A stretch of 64,000 nucleotides of DNA from Ramlibacter rhizophilus (GCF_004681965.1 NZ_SMLL01000005.1:186001-250000), one strand, 5' to 3'. Positions 28,025 through 36,922 are shown, numbered from the stretch's first letter. Program-made: numbers and translations. The notes: a model not told the origin generated them from the letters alone.

Positions 28025-28059
28025 CGCCGCGCGCCCCCCCGCCCGTTCCCCCGCGCCGC

Positions 28060-28920
28060 TCAGGTGTTCGTCTGCTGCGCCGGAACCCCTTCCGGCAGCG
28101 CGGCGGCCGGCTTGCCGGCCGGTGACCCTGCCGAGGCGCCCAGCACGTAGCTGGTCATGCTGATGGACCCCATCGTTGCACCCTCCGCGAAAGGCGTGGC
28201 CGCCTCGCCCGCGGCGTCGCAGAGCCCGCACAGGTAAGCCAGCGGCAGGAAGTGCTCAGGGGTGGGCACGCTCTGCTTGAGATCGGGATGGCTGGCCAGC
28301 GACGCGAGCGACGCGGGCCGCGAGGTCATCACCGCGCGGGTGGCCGCGTCGAACCGCTCGGCCCAGTCGAACGCCAGGTCGGGGCGGCGCTGGATGAGGC
28401 GCAGGTTGTGCACCACGTTGCCGCTGCACAGGATGAAGACGCCCCGTTCGCGCAGCGGCGCGAGGCGCCGGCCGATGTCGATGTGGTAGTCCAGCGGCTG
28501 CGCGCTGTGGATCGACAGCTGCAGCACCGGCACGTCCGCATCCGGCCGGAGGTGGGCCAGCACCGACCAGGTGCCGTGGTCCAGGCCCCAGCTGTCCTGG
28601 TCCAGGCCGACGAAGGCGGGGCTCAGAAGGTCCACGATCTCCTGCGCGACCTCGGGCGCGCCGGGCGCCGGGTAGTCGAAGGCGAAGAGCTCGGGCGGAA
28701 AACCGTAGAAGTCGTGGATGACCGGCGGCCGGTCCATGGCCGTGACCGCCGTGCTGGGAATGAACCAGTGCGCCGAGATCGCCAGGATGGCCCGCGGCCG
28801 CGGCAGCGCGGCGCCGAACGCGCGCCAGGCCTCCGTGAAGCGGTTGGACTCCAGCGTGTTCATGGGGCTGCCGTGGCCGATGAAGGCGGCCGGCATGCGG
28901 GACGGGCTTGCAGTGTTCAT
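28060..28920 (-). CDS. LigB-type extradiol dioxygenase (DODA/YgiD-like)
   Basis: 286 residues from ATG at 28920. The metal ligands typical of the class III DODA branch are visible: His in FIGHGSPMN (residue 15), SAHWFIP, NVVHNLR and TPEHFLPLAYLCG. Plant and bacterial relatives cleave DOPA or other catechols between extradiol positions, and the E. coli homologue is YgiD. The physiological substrate is not clear; no other meta-pathway gene adjoins. It lies 31 bases downstream of the YjbQ-type gene on the same strand. Confidence 0.85.
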   Translation of the reverse strand: MNTASPSRMPAAFIGHGSPMNTLESNRFTEAWRAFGAALPRPRAILAISAHWFIPSTAVTAMDRPPVIHDFYGFPPELFAFDYPAPGAPEVAQEIVDLLSPAFVGLDQDSWGLDHGTWSVLAHLRPDADVPVLQLSIHSAQPLDYHIDIGRRLAPLRERGVFILCSGNVVHNLRLIQRRPDLAFDWAERFDAATRAVMTSRPASLASLASHPDLKQSVPTPEHFLPLAYLCGLCDAAGEAATPFAEGATMGSISMTSYVLGASAGSPAGKPAAALPEGVPAQQTNT

Positions 28921-28951
28921 GACGACGGCTCGGGTGGAAAAGGCGCGCGGT

Positions 28952-29374
28952 TCATTCGCCGAGCACGTGCAGGACCAGTTCCCGCGCGTGCCCGTGGGTG
29001 CGATGCTCCCACAAGTAGATGCCCTGCCAGGTGCCGAGCAGCAGGCGGCCGCCCTGCACGGGGACCGACAGCTGCGTGGCCGTGAGCGCGGCGCGCACAT
29101 GGGCCGGCATGTCGTCGGGCCCTTCGCTGTCGTGCCGGAACAGCGGATCGCCGTCCTCCACCAGCCGGGCGAAGAACCGGTCGAGGTCGTGGCGCACCTC
29201 GGGATCGGCGTTCTCCTGGATCAGGAGGCTGGCCGAGGTGTGGCGCACGAAGAGGTTCAGGAGACCGGTGGTGATGCCGCTGGCCTGGAGTTCGCGTTCG
29301 ACCTGTCCGGTGACATCGACGAGGCCGCGGCCGGGGGTGGAGACGGTGATCAGGGACTGGTGCTGGCGCAGCAT
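28952..29374 (-). CDS. YjbQ/UPF0047 family protein
   Basis: 140 residues from the ATG at 29374; an upstream start at 29422 gives a basic, non-conserved tail. The conserved core NLFVRHTSASLLIQENADPEVRHDLDRFFARLV and the C-terminal GTWQGIYLWEHRTHGHARELVLHV contain the His residues that bind metal or phosphate in this trimeric family. Some members rescue thiamine-phosphate synthase mutants; the normal role is unsettled. Likely co-transcribed with the dioxygenase gene. Confidence 0.87.
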   Translation of the reverse strand: MLRQHQSLITVSTPGRGLVDVTGQVERELQASGITTGLLNLFVRHTSASLLIQENADPEVRHDLDRFFARLVEDGDPLFRHDSEGPDDMPAHVRAALTATQLSVPVQGGRLLLGTWQGIYLWEHRTHGHARELVLHVLGE

Positions 29375-29470
29375 GCGCGCAGGGTAGCGCGATGAGGGGG
29401 CGCGCGGGCGAGCCAGCGGCAACGATGTTCGCCCTTGTAGCGTTCAACGCAGGTCTCGCACGCCAAGAGG

Positions 29471-29575
29471 CTTCGACAGGCTCGACCCGAACGGAGCCCC
29501 TCAACCACCGTTCGCCCTGAGCTTGTCGAAGGGCCGCGCGCGCCAACAGGCTTCGGCAGGCCCAGCCCGAACGAC
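29471..29575. repeat. Dispersed-type inverted repeat, 2.5 arms
   Basis: An arm CTTCGACAGGCTCGACCCGA (29471-29490, continuing ACGG) is followed by its inverted partner ending GAGCTTGTCGAAGG (about 29508-29532). A third, direct, diverged copy of the first arm lies at 29551-29575. The arms differ by a few bases. The wording CTTCGACAGGCTC / GAGCTTGTCGAAG is that of extragenic repeats seen widely in proteobacteria. It lies in the 227-base gap between the yjbQ-type gene and the UdgX gene, in which I see no gene. Confidence 0.7.
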
Positions 29576-29601
29576 ACCTGAAGATTCCTGGCGACGAAAT
29601 C

Positions 29602-31065
29602 TCAGCACGCCGCCTCTCGATCTCGACCCGCATGCAATTCGCTTGCGCCGCCCCAAGCCTGACCCAGCTCCCGCACGAAGCGCTCGAAGGCCTCCGCCTG
29701 CTCACCCTGCGGCAGCCGCAGCAGGTAGGACGGATGCACCGTCACCAGCACGCGCAGGCCGTCCTCGCGTTCGAGCCAGCGCCCGCGTTCCTCCAGCACC
29801 GCCACCGGCCGCCCGAGCAGCGAGCGTGCGGCGGTGGCGCCCAGGGCCACCAGCGCACCGGGACGCACCTGCGCGATTTCGTCCTCCAGCCAATGGCGGC
29901 AGGCCAGTGCCTCCTGCTGCGAGGGCGTCTTGTGCAGGCGCCGCTTGCCCCGCAGCTCGAACTTGAAGTGCCGCACCGCGTTGCTGACGAAGACCGTCTC
30001 GCGCCCGATGCCCAGCCGCTGCAGGGCGCGGTCGAAGAGCTGCCCGGCCGGACCGACGAAGGGCCGGCCCTGCAGGTCTTCCTGCTCGCCCGGCTGCTCG
30101 CCGACCACCATCACCGCCGCGCCCTGCGGCCCCTTGCCGCACACGCCCTGCGTTGCACGCGCGCCGATGGGGCACTCGCGGCACTGCTGAACGCGCCGGT
30201 TCAGTTCGTCCAGGCTGCCGGACGCCGGCAGCTCGGGCGCCTCCCACAGGGGGATGCGGCGCGAGCCGCTCGAAGCCGGCTGCTCGATCATGCGGCCGGT
30301 GCGCTGCGCCGCGGCCGAGGCCAGCTCGCCGATGGCCTGCGCCTCCGGCAGGTTGTGCCAGTAGCGGCGCGGCATCTCCTTGCGCATCATGGGCAGGTTC
30401 AGGCGCGCCGGGTTGAAGATGCTGCGGTAGTAGGTGAGCCACAGGGCCTCGCCCGCGTCGGGCGGCGGAGCGTCTTCGCGGCGGGCGCCGCCGCGCACCT
30501 GCAGTGCCTGCCCGTCCCACTCCACGCAGGCGTCGGGCGTGAGCAGGGCCCAGTGCATGTTGGCGAAGCGGCGGCTGAACCAGGGACCGTTGGCTTCGGC
30601 GATGCGGTGCTGCGGCTCGAACCAGGCCACGTGCAGCGGCGGCAGGCCGTGCTCTCGGGCCACGGGCCGGAAGCGCACGAAGGCGCGCATCTTGTGCATG
30701 TCGCGATGAACCGCGCGCGCCATGTGCTGGGCCTTCAGCATGTCGGGATCGAGCGGGTCATGGCGCAAGCCGGGCTCGTTCGACAGCCGCCAGAGCAGCC
30801 GGTACAAGAGGGCGAAGCGCTGCGGCTCACGGTGCAGGACCACGGCCTCGCACAGGGTGAGGAAGGCCGCGGGGACGGTGAGGGGCCGGGTGGCTGTCGG
30901 CTCGCCGTGCACGTCGCCGCACGAGGCGTGTTCGTCGAGCAGGTCGCCGGCGCCCTCTCCCACCGACCAGGCCACCGCCTGCGGCGCCACGCCCGCCGCG
31001 AGCAGCCGGCGCGCTTCGCGCCGGAAGCCCGCGAGGTCGGTCTCGTGCGCCAGGCGCGCCCGCAT
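29602..31065 (-). CDS. udgX: UdgX-family uracil-DNA binding protein with N-terminal DUF4130 domain
   Basis: 487 residues. The N-terminal half (about 1-260) is the DUF4130-type domain found fused to UdgX (LTYYRSIFNPARLNLPMMRKEMPRRYWHNLPEA). The second half is a family 4-like uracil-DNA glycosylase with Fe-S cysteines (CRECPIGARATQGVC, 295-309), motif GEQPGEQED (322-330), and the UdgX signature KRRLH (374-378), whose His forms a covalent bond to uracil-DNA in characterised UdgX. Motif HPSYLLR (444-450) completes the site. It should bind and cross-link uracil-containing DNA. It starts 2 bases after the radical SAM gene, the standard partner. Confidence 0.9.
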   Translation of the reverse strand: MRARLAHETDLAGFRREARRLLAAGVAPQAVAWSVGEGAGDLLDEHASCGDVHGEPTATRPLTVPAAFLTLCEAVVLHREPQRFALLYRLLWRLSNEPGLRHDPLDPDMLKAQHMARAVHRDMHKMRAFVRFRPVAREHGLPPLHVAWFEPQHRIAEANGPWFSRRFANMHWALLTPDACVEWDGQALQVRGGARREDAPPPDAGEALWLTYYRSIFNPARLNLPMMRKEMPRRYWHNLPEAQAIGELASAAAQRTGRMIEQPASSGSRRIPLWEAPELPASGSLDELNRRVQQCRECPIGARATQGVCGKGPQGAAVMVVGEQPGEQEDLQGRPFVGPAGQLFDRALQRLGIGRETVFVSNAVRHFKFELRGKRRLHKTPSQQEALACRHWLEDEIAQVRPGALVALGATAARSLLGRPVAVLEERGRWLEREDGLRVLVTVHPSYLLRLPQGEQAEAFERFVRELGQAWGGASELHAGRDREAAC

Positions 31066-31067
31066 GT

Positions 31068-32351
31068 TCAGAAGAGCGCGGCCTGGACGGGGGGCGCAGC
31101 GCGGGGCACCGCCGCGCGCGCGGTCGCCGCCGTCGCGGCGGGCGCGCGCGAAGGCCGGTGCCCGTCGGCCACGGTGAAGGGCAGCACCTTGCGCAGCGGC
31201 ACGTGCAGGCGCTGCAGGTCGTCCGCCCGCAGCCGGCGCACGCGCCGCGCGAGCAGCAGCCGGTCCACGGCCTTGACGCCCAGGCCTGGCACCCGCAGCA
31301 ACAGCTCGCGCGGTGCGCGGTTGATGTCCACCGGGAAACGCTCGGGATGCGCCAGCGCCCAGGCGAGCTTGGGATCGACGTCCAGGCGCAGCATGCCGCC
31401 GCCGGTCGGGGGCGCGATCTCCTCGGCGCCGAAGCCGTAGAAGCGCATCAGCCAGTCGGCCTGGTAGAGGCGGTGTTCGCGCTGAAGCGGCGGCGCCTGC
31501 GGCGGCAGGGCCGAGGCGGCGTCCGGGATCGGGCTGAAGGCGGAGTAATAGACGCGCTTCAAGCGATAGGCGCCATACAGCGTGGCGCTGGTCGAAAGGA
31601 TGGTGGCGTCGTCCGCGCCATCGGCCCCCACGATCATCTGCGTGCTCTGGCCCGCCGCGGCAAAGGGCTCGGGCCGCGCGCGCGCCGGGCGGGCGCGCGG
31701 CAGGAAGGTCATGGCCTGGGCCTGCGCCTCCTGCTGCTGCGCGCGGGCCTCGTCGATCTGCATGCGCACCCGCGCCATGGAGCGCTTGATGGACATGGCG
31801 TTCTTCTCCGGCGCGAGCGCCGTGAGGCCGGACTCGGTGGGCAGCTCGATGTTGATGGACAGGCGGTCCGCATGGCGGCCGGCGCGCTGCAGCAGCTCGG
31901 GCGCGGCGTCCGGGATGGTCTTGAGGTGGATGTAGCCGCGAAAGTCGTGCTCCTCGCGCAGGCGGCGCGCCACCTCCACCACCTGCTCCATGGTGTAGTC
32001 GGGCGAGCGGATGATGCCGCTGGACAGGAACAGTCCTTCGATGCAGTTGCGGCGATAGAAGTCCAGCGTGAGCTGCACGACCTCGTCGATGGTGAAGCGC
32101 GCGCGCGGCACGTCGCTGCTGGCGCGGTTGACGCAGTAGAGGCAGTCGAAGCGGCAGTAGTTGGTCAGCAGGATCTTGAGCAGCGAGATGCAGCGGCCGT
32201 CCGGCGCATAGCTGTGGCAGATGCCCATGCCCTCGTTGGAGCCGAGGCCGCGGCCCTGGGTGGAGTCGCGGCGGGTGCCGCCGCTGGAGGCACAGGAGGC
32301 GTCGTACTTGGCGGCATCGGCGAGGATGGCGAGCTTGGAGTTCAATTCCAC
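31068..32351 (-). CDS. Radical SAM protein linked to UdgX, putative DNA modification/repair
   Basis: 427 residues if started at GTG 32351, which gives the family-like start ELNSKLAILADAAKYDASCASSG. The radical SAM cluster motif is NYCRFDCLYC (Cys at 66, 70 and 73). A C-terminal helix-hairpin-helix (INRAPRELLLRVPGLGVKAVDRLLLARRVRRL) should contact DNA. This matches the radical SAM family always found beside UdgX; its reaction is unknown. An upstream ATG would read through the LexA-type box, so I do not use it. The start and the box touch, suggesting a very short or absent leader. Confidence 0.86.
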   Translation of the reverse strand: MELNSKLAILADAAKYDASCASSGGTRRDSTQGRGLGSNEGMGICHSYAPDGRCISLLKILLTNYCRFDCLYCVNRASSDVPRARFTIDEVVQLTLDFYRRNCIEGLFLSSGIIRSPDYTMEQVVEVARRLREEHDFRGYIHLKTIPDAAPELLQRAGRHADRLSINIELPTESGLTALAPEKNAMSIKRSMARVRMQIDEARAQQQEAQAQAMTFLPRARPARARPEPFAAAGQSTQMIVGADGADDATILSTSATLYGAYRLKRVYYSAFSPIPDAASALPPQAPPLQREHRLYQADWLMRFYGFGAEEIAPPTGGGMLRLDVDPKLAWALAHPERFPVDINRAPRELLLRVPGLGVKAVDRLLLARRVRRLRADDLQRLHVPLRKVLPFTVADGHRPSRAPAATAATARAAVPRAAPPVQAALF

Positions 32352-32366
32352 TGTATGAGTGTACAG
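32351..32366. promoter_or_regulatory. LexA-type SOS box upstream of radical SAM-udgX operon
   Basis: CTGTATGAGTGTACAG has the CTG-N10-CAG form of the LexA operator, with six matching bases in the left half and four in the right. It abuts the GTG start of the radical SAM gene and covers a possible minus-strand -10 (TACACT, 32362-32357). The divergent PRC-barrel gene starts 113 bases away. Confidence 0.72.
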
Positions 32367-32478
32367 CTCGCCAGGGATGGGCAAGGCGGGCAATGCGTAA
32401 CAAGGCGATGCCGGTGCGAACGGCCTGTCGCGCGCGGCCGCACACTGGCGCATGCTCTGGCTGCAAGGAGGAATGCAG

Positions 32479-33342
32479 ATGCTCGATTCGATCGCCGCGC
32501 GGATGGCAGCCCGATCCGCTTGCCTGCTGAGCCTGCTCGCCCTGGCCGGCGGCGCGGGTGCGCAAACCACGGCGCCCGCGACATCGCCCACCCCCGGCGC
32601 CGAAGCCGGCGCGTCCCACTCCGCCAAGGCCAGCGTCGCGCAGTTCCGCGCCGTGCGCATGAGCCGCCTCATCGGCATGCCGGTGCAAAGCCCCAAGGGC
32701 GAGGCGGTGGGCACCGTGCGCGACCTCATCGTCAACGCGAACAACGCACGGGTCCGCTACCTCGTTCTGGAGCCCGCGCCGGGGCTGCTCGGTGCGGACC
32801 GGCTCGTGCCCGTGCCCATGACCGAATTCAAGCTGGACCCGCAACAGCCTCGCCTGAGCTACAGCCCCAACCGCGACCGGCTGCAGGGCGTTGCGCTTGC
32901 CAAGGCCGAATGGAGCGACGCCTGGCTCCAGGATGCCAAGCGACTGGCCGCGCTGGACCGCGCCTGGGGCCTCGGCCGGCCCCTCGGGTCTGCGCCCAAG
33001 CTGCGGCGCGGCAGCAGCCTCATTGGCCAGCCGGTACAGAGCGCCAAGGGCGAGCCGATCGGGAAGATCCACGACCTCGTGGTCCACCTGAACCAGCAGC
33101 GGGCCAACTACGCGGTCGTGCGCTTCGATGCGCAATGGGCCGGAGAGGACAAGCGCCTGGCCGTGCCCATGAACCGCTTCAAGAGCGGCGAAGGCTTCGT
33201 CGTCGACCTGAACCAGGACCGGGTGAAGGCCACCCAGGGCATCTCGCACGCGCAGGACCAGAACCCGAACGAGCGCAGCTTCGTGGCGGAGATCGACCGG
33301 CAGCTGGCGACCTTCGCAGGAAGCACTCGCCGCGATCGCTGA
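32479..33342 (+). CDS. Exported protein with two PRC-barrel domains
   Basis: 287 residues from ATG at 32479, which stands 7 bases after AAGGAGG; an ATG two codons earlier is too close to it. A signal peptide (SACLLSLLALAGGAGAQ) is followed by a linker and two related PRC-barrel repeats: RMSRLIGMPVQSPKGEAVGTVRDLIVNANNARVRYLVLE (about 60-100) and GSSLIGQPVQSAKGEPIGKIHDLVVHLNQQRANYAVVRF (about 175-215). PRC barrels are small beta barrels for binding, here probably in the periplasm. Function unknown; it is divergent from the UdgX operon. Confidence 0.85.
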   Translation: MLDSIAARMAARSACLLSLLALAGGAGAQTTAPATSPTPGAEAGASHSAKASVAQFRAVRMSRLIGMPVQSPKGEAVGTVRDLIVNANNARVRYLVLEPAPGLLGADRLVPVPMTEFKLDPQQPRLSYSPNRDRLQGVALAKAEWSDAWLQDAKRLAALDRAWGLGRPLGSAPKLRRGSSLIGQPVQSAKGEPIGKIHDLVVHLNQQRANYAVVRFDAQWAGEDKRLAVPMNRFKSGEGFVVDLNQDRVKATQGISHAQDQNPNERSFVAEIDRQLATFAGSTRRDR

Positions 33343-33358
33343 CGTCGGCGGCAATCGC

Positions 33359-34810
33359 TCAGGCGGGCGGCTCCCAGCCCTGGATGCCCTTGATCTCCAG
33401 GTACTCGTGCAAACCGAACTCGCCCCACTCGCGGCCGTTTCCGGATTGCTTGTAGCCGCCGAAGGGCGCGCCGCGGTCCACCGGCGGGTAGTTCAGCTGC
33501 ACATTGCCGGCTCGTAGCCGCCGCGCGACGCGCCGTGCGCGTGCCGGGTCGGCCGACTGCACATAGGCCGCGAGTCCATAGCAAGTGTCATTGGCGATGC
33601 GGATCGCGTCCTCCTCGTCTTCGTAAGCGATGAGGCACAGCACCGGACCGAAGATCTCCTCGCGTGCGATGCTCATCGAGGGATCGACATCGGCGAACAC
33701 CGTAGGCCGCACGAACCATCCGCGCTCGAAGCCCTCCGGGCGACCCGGTCCGCCGGCGACGACCCGCGCGCCGGCCGCGATGCCCTCGCCAATCAGGCGT
33801 TGCACCTTCTCGAATTGCGCGCGGGTGGCCACCGGTCCCAGGGCCGCCTGCGGATCCGAGGGCTGCCCCACGCGGGCTGTCCGCGCCGCCTCGGCGGCAA
33901 GGTGGGCGGCCTCCTGCATCCGCGCGCGCGGCACGAGCATGCGCGTGGGCGCCACGCAGGACTGCCCGCTGTTGTTGAAGCAGCGGTTGGCCCCGAGCGT
34001 GACCGCGCGCGGGAAGTCGGCGTCGGCCAGCAAGATATTGGGCGACTTGCCGCCCAGTTCCTGGGCCACGCGCTTGACCGTGTCGGCGGCCGCCTTGGCG
34101 ATCGCGATACCCGCGCGTGTGGAACCGGTGAACGAGACCATGTCCACTTCGGGATGCGAGGCAAGCGCTTGGCCGGTCCCCGCGCCATCGCCGTTGACGA
34201 GATTGAACACCCCCTCGGGCACGCCGGCTTCGTCGAGGATGTCGGCGATGATCAGCGCGCTCAGGGGCGAGACCTCGCTGGGCTTGAGCACCATGGTGCA
34301 GCCGGCCGCCAGCGCCGGCGCGATCTTGCACACCACCTGGTTGATGGGGAAGTTCCACGGCGTAATGAGGGCGCACACGCCGATGGGCTCGCGCGTGACC
34401 AGCGTGGTGCCGCGCAGTTCGTCGAACGCGAAGCGCTCCAGTACGCGCATGGTTTCCTTCAGATGCGCCGGTCCGCTGCCGAAATGAATGCTGCGCGCCG
34501 CCGAGATGGGGACGCCCATCTCCTGCGACATGGCGCGGCACAGGTCGTCCTGGCGCGCCTGGAAGCCCTGCTCGACGCGCGAGAGCAGCGCGATGCGCTG
34601 CGCCACGCTGGAGGCGGCCCAGTCCTCGAAGGCGCGCCGTGCGGCCATCACCGCGCCATCCACGGCCTCGACGCCGGCCACGGCGATGCGTGCAAAGGGC
34701 TCCCCCGTGGCCGGATCGAACACGTCCAGCTCGCGGCCGCCAGACGGCGCGACCCAGCGGCCGTCGATATAGAACTCACCCAGGTGCTGGTGCATGTCGT
34801 GCTCGTTCAT
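33359..34810 (-). CDS. NAD(P)-dependent aldehyde dehydrogenase
   Basis: 483 residues, standard ALDH size. Cofactor site ITPWNFPINQVVCKIAPALAAGCTMVLKPSE, SFTGSTRAG, the general-base Glu in QELGGKSPN and the catalytic Cys in NNSGQSCVAPTRM are all intact. It oxidises an aldehyde to the acid. Its ATG overlaps the stop of the Bug gene (34807-34810), making it the last gene of the LacI-headed operon. Downstream of an ACMSD-like amidohydrolase, a semialdehyde substrate is plausible by analogy with tryptophan or aminophenol degradation. Confidence 0.9.
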   Translation of the reverse strand: MNEHDMHQHLGEFYIDGRWVAPSGGRELDVFDPATGEPFARIAVAGVEAVDGAVMAARRAFEDWAASSVAQRIALLSRVEQGFQARQDDLCRAMSQEMGVPISAARSIHFGSGPAHLKETMRVLERFAFDELRGTTLVTREPIGVCALITPWNFPINQVVCKIAPALAAGCTMVLKPSEVSPLSALIIADILDEAGVPEGVFNLVNGDGAGTGQALASHPEVDMVSFTGSTRAGIAIAKAAADTVKRVAQELGGKSPNILLADADFPRAVTLGANRCFNNSGQSCVAPTRMLVPRARMQEAAHLAAEAARTARVGQPSDPQAALGPVATRAQFEKVQRLIGEGIAAGARVVAGGPGRPEGFERGWFVRPTVFADVDPSMSIAREEIFGPVLCLIAYEDEEDAIRIANDTCYGLAAYVQSADPARARRVARRLRAGNVQLNYPPVDRGAPFGGYKQSGNGREWGEFGLHEYLEIKGIQGWEPPA

Positions 34811-35793
34811 TCGACCTTGATGTTCAGGTCCTTGATCAACTTGCCATACCGCTCGTGGTCGGCCTTGATGGTGCTGGCGAAGAACTGGCTGCTGGTGTCT
34901 TCCGATGGTGTGGCTCCCGCAGCCGTCATCTTCTGCCGCACGTCCGGGCGCTTGATGGTCTCGGACATGGCGGCATTGAGCTTGGCGATCACCTCCGGCG
35001 GTGTGCCCTTGGGCGCGACCAGCCCATACCAGAGCGTGGGCGCCTGGTAACCGGACAGGCCTGCCTCGGCGGCGGCCTCGGCCAGAGACGGTACGCCCGG
35101 CAGGTCATCCAAGCGCTTGGGCGAGACCGCGATGGCGGTGAGCTTGCCCGCCTTGACGTGCGGAATGGCCGATGCATCGGAGAACACCACCGTGAGGTTC
35201 CCGCCCACCACGTCCGTCAGCGCCGGTGCGATCCCCTTGTAGGGCACGTGCATCAACTTGACCTTGCCCTGCTGCTGCAACGCCTCTCCGGCCAGGTGCT
35301 GCACGCTGCCCGCTCCGGAGGAGCCGTACGACACCGCCTCGGGCCGTGCACGGGCGCGCTCGACGAGGTCCTTGAAGCTCTTGATGCCGCTTTCGGACTT
35401 GACCACGAACATGTTGCTCGTGTTGACGATCTGCCCGATGGGCGCGAAGTCCGTGTGCGGGTCGTACTGCACGTTCTTGTACAGGTGTGGGTTCACCGTG
35501 AGGATGCTGGCCGTGGGCAGGAAGATGGTGTACCCGTCGGGCGCCGCCTTGGCCACGGCGTTGGCCGCGACGATGCCGTTGGCGCCAGGCTGGTTGGTCA
35601 CCACCACGGACTGGCCCAGTGTCTTGCTCATGCCTTCGCTGAGCATGAGCGCGACGGCATGCACGAAGCCGCCGGGCGCGAAGGGGACGATCAGCACGAT
35701 CGGCTTGCTGGGATAGTCCTGGGCGCTGGCACCGGTGGCAGCCAGCAGCATGAGCGCCGCAGCGGCCGGAAGCAGTCTTCGGGAGCGGGACAT
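34807..35793 (-). CDS. Bug-family solute-binding protein
   Basis: 328 residues. Signal peptide LLPAAAALMLLAATGASAQ, then DYPSKPIVLIVPFAPGGFVHAVALMLSEGMSKTLGQSVVVTNQPGANG, the Bug ligand-loop pattern, and YKGIAPALTDVVGGNLTVVF. It is the only transport gene of this operon; no TctAB membrane subunits occur in the window. It should bind a carboxylate in the periplasm. It lies 47 bases after the dipeptidase gene. Confidence 0.88.
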   Translation of the reverse strand: MSRSRRLLPAAAALMLLAATGASAQDYPSKPIVLIVPFAPGGFVHAVALMLSEGMSKTLGQSVVVTNQPGANGIVAANAVAKAAPDGYTIFLPTASILTVNPHLYKNVQYDPHTDFAPIGQIVNTSNMFVVKSESGIKSFKDLVERARARPEAVSYGSSGAGSVQHLAGEALQQQGKVKLMHVPYKGIAPALTDVVGGNLTVVFSDASAIPHVKAGKLTAIAVSPKRLDDLPGVPSLAEAAAEAGLSGYQAPTLWYGLVAPKGTPPEVIAKLNAAMSETIKRPDVRQKMTAAGATPSEDTSSQFFASTIKADHERYGKLIKDLNIKVE

Positions 35794-35840
35794 GGCAGTT
35801 CCTTTCAGGTCGAAGGGTGCAGGGAAGTGGCGGTGGGCAG

Positions 35841-36896
35841 TCAGGCGGCTCCGCCGGGCCGGGGAACGAAAGTCTGGGCGAACAGGCGCATCCAGTTGCC
35901 GCCCATCATCTGGTCGATCTCGCCCAGGCTGAAGCCGCGCCGGTCCAGCTCCGGAATGAGGTTGTGCAGGCCGGCCGGCGTCTTGACCCAATCGGACCAG
36001 CCTTCGTGCGGCGCCATGGTCATCTGCTCGGCCGGCGCGCTTTCGCGCGACCAGCGGGCATAGCGCCACCAGGTGCGCACCGCGCCTGTGTGGCCAGGGC
36101 AGTAGTCGCTGCCCAGGCCGATGGCATCCACCCCCACGAGATCGGCCACCCAGGCCACCATGTCGCCGAACTGCTCCAGGGTGGTGGCGGCGCCGAACTG
36201 CGTCATGTTGCGGTTGGGGGACAGGCCGATGACTCCCTTGCGCGCGGCCAGGGCCTTGATGGCCTCCGTGGTCTTCTGCCGGCTCGAGCCGTACACGCCC
36301 TTGCCCACGAATTCGCGCGGGTTGGCATGCGTGATGGCCACGGGCACCGCCGACAGCTCGATGGCCTCCAGGGTGGTGCGCTCGCCGCAGTGCGACAGGT
36401 CGATGAGGATGCCCAGGCGGTTCATCTCCTCCAGCGCCTTGCGGCCGAAACGCGAGGAAATGCCCGTGTCCTTCTCCTCCCAGTACCCGCAGCCGATGTA
36501 GTTCTGCAGGTTGTAGGTCAGCTGCATGATGCACACGCCGAGGTCGCGGAACACGCCGAAGAGGTCCAGGTTGTGTTCCACCGGCGCGGTGTTCTGGAAG
36601 CCGAAGACCAGAGCGGTGCGCCCCGACTGGCGGATGGCCTCGATGTCCTCCACGCTGGTGGCCTGGGCCACGAGGTCCTGGTTGGCGGCCAGCACCTGAC
36701 GCCATTTGCCCAGCAGCGCCATGGTCTCGCTGGCGTTCTCCCACACCGAGATGGTGATGTTCACCGCCGCGAGCGGCGCGCCGCGGTACTGCTCGAACCA
36801 GCGCCGCTCGGGCGTGGGCATGGACAGGCCATCGACGATGGCGTAGGTACGGCCGGCGAAATCGACGCCCTCCGGCCGGATGGTGAGTTCGTTCAT
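35841..36896 (-). CDS. Peptidase M19 (membrane dipeptidase)-like protein with altered metal site
   Basis: 351 residues with the M19 TIM-barrel pattern: ILIDLSHCGERT, VAITHANPREF and AIGLGSDYCPGH carry the later zinc-site residues (two His and Asp). However, the N-terminal HxD of active dipeptidases is replaced (AIVDGLSMPTPE), and the usual bridging Glu region (xEG) reads FGFQNTAPVE. The dinuclear zinc centre is thus probably lost or reduced to one metal. The fold may have been recruited for another hydrolysis or lyase step. It sits in the middle of the LacI-headed catabolic operon, 26 bases after the 905-residue gene. Confidence 0.78.
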   Translation of the reverse strand: MNELTIRPEGVDFAGRTYAIVDGLSMPTPERRWFEQYRGAPLAAVNITISVWENASETMALLGKWRQVLAANQDLVAQATSVEDIEAIRQSGRTALVFGFQNTAPVEHNLDLFGVFRDLGVCIMQLTYNLQNYIGCGYWEEKDTGISSRFGRKALEEMNRLGILIDLSHCGERTTLEAIELSAVPVAITHANPREFVGKGVYGSSRQKTTEAIKALAARKGVIGLSPNRNMTQFGAATTLEQFGDMVAWVADLVGVDAIGLGSDYCPGHTGAVRTWWRYARWSRESAPAEQMTMAPHEGWSDWVKTPAGLHNLIPELDRRGFSLGEIDQMMGGNWMRLFAQTFVPRPGGAA

Positions 36897-36922
36897 GGCG
36901 TGAGGTTCTCCGAATCCAGTGC

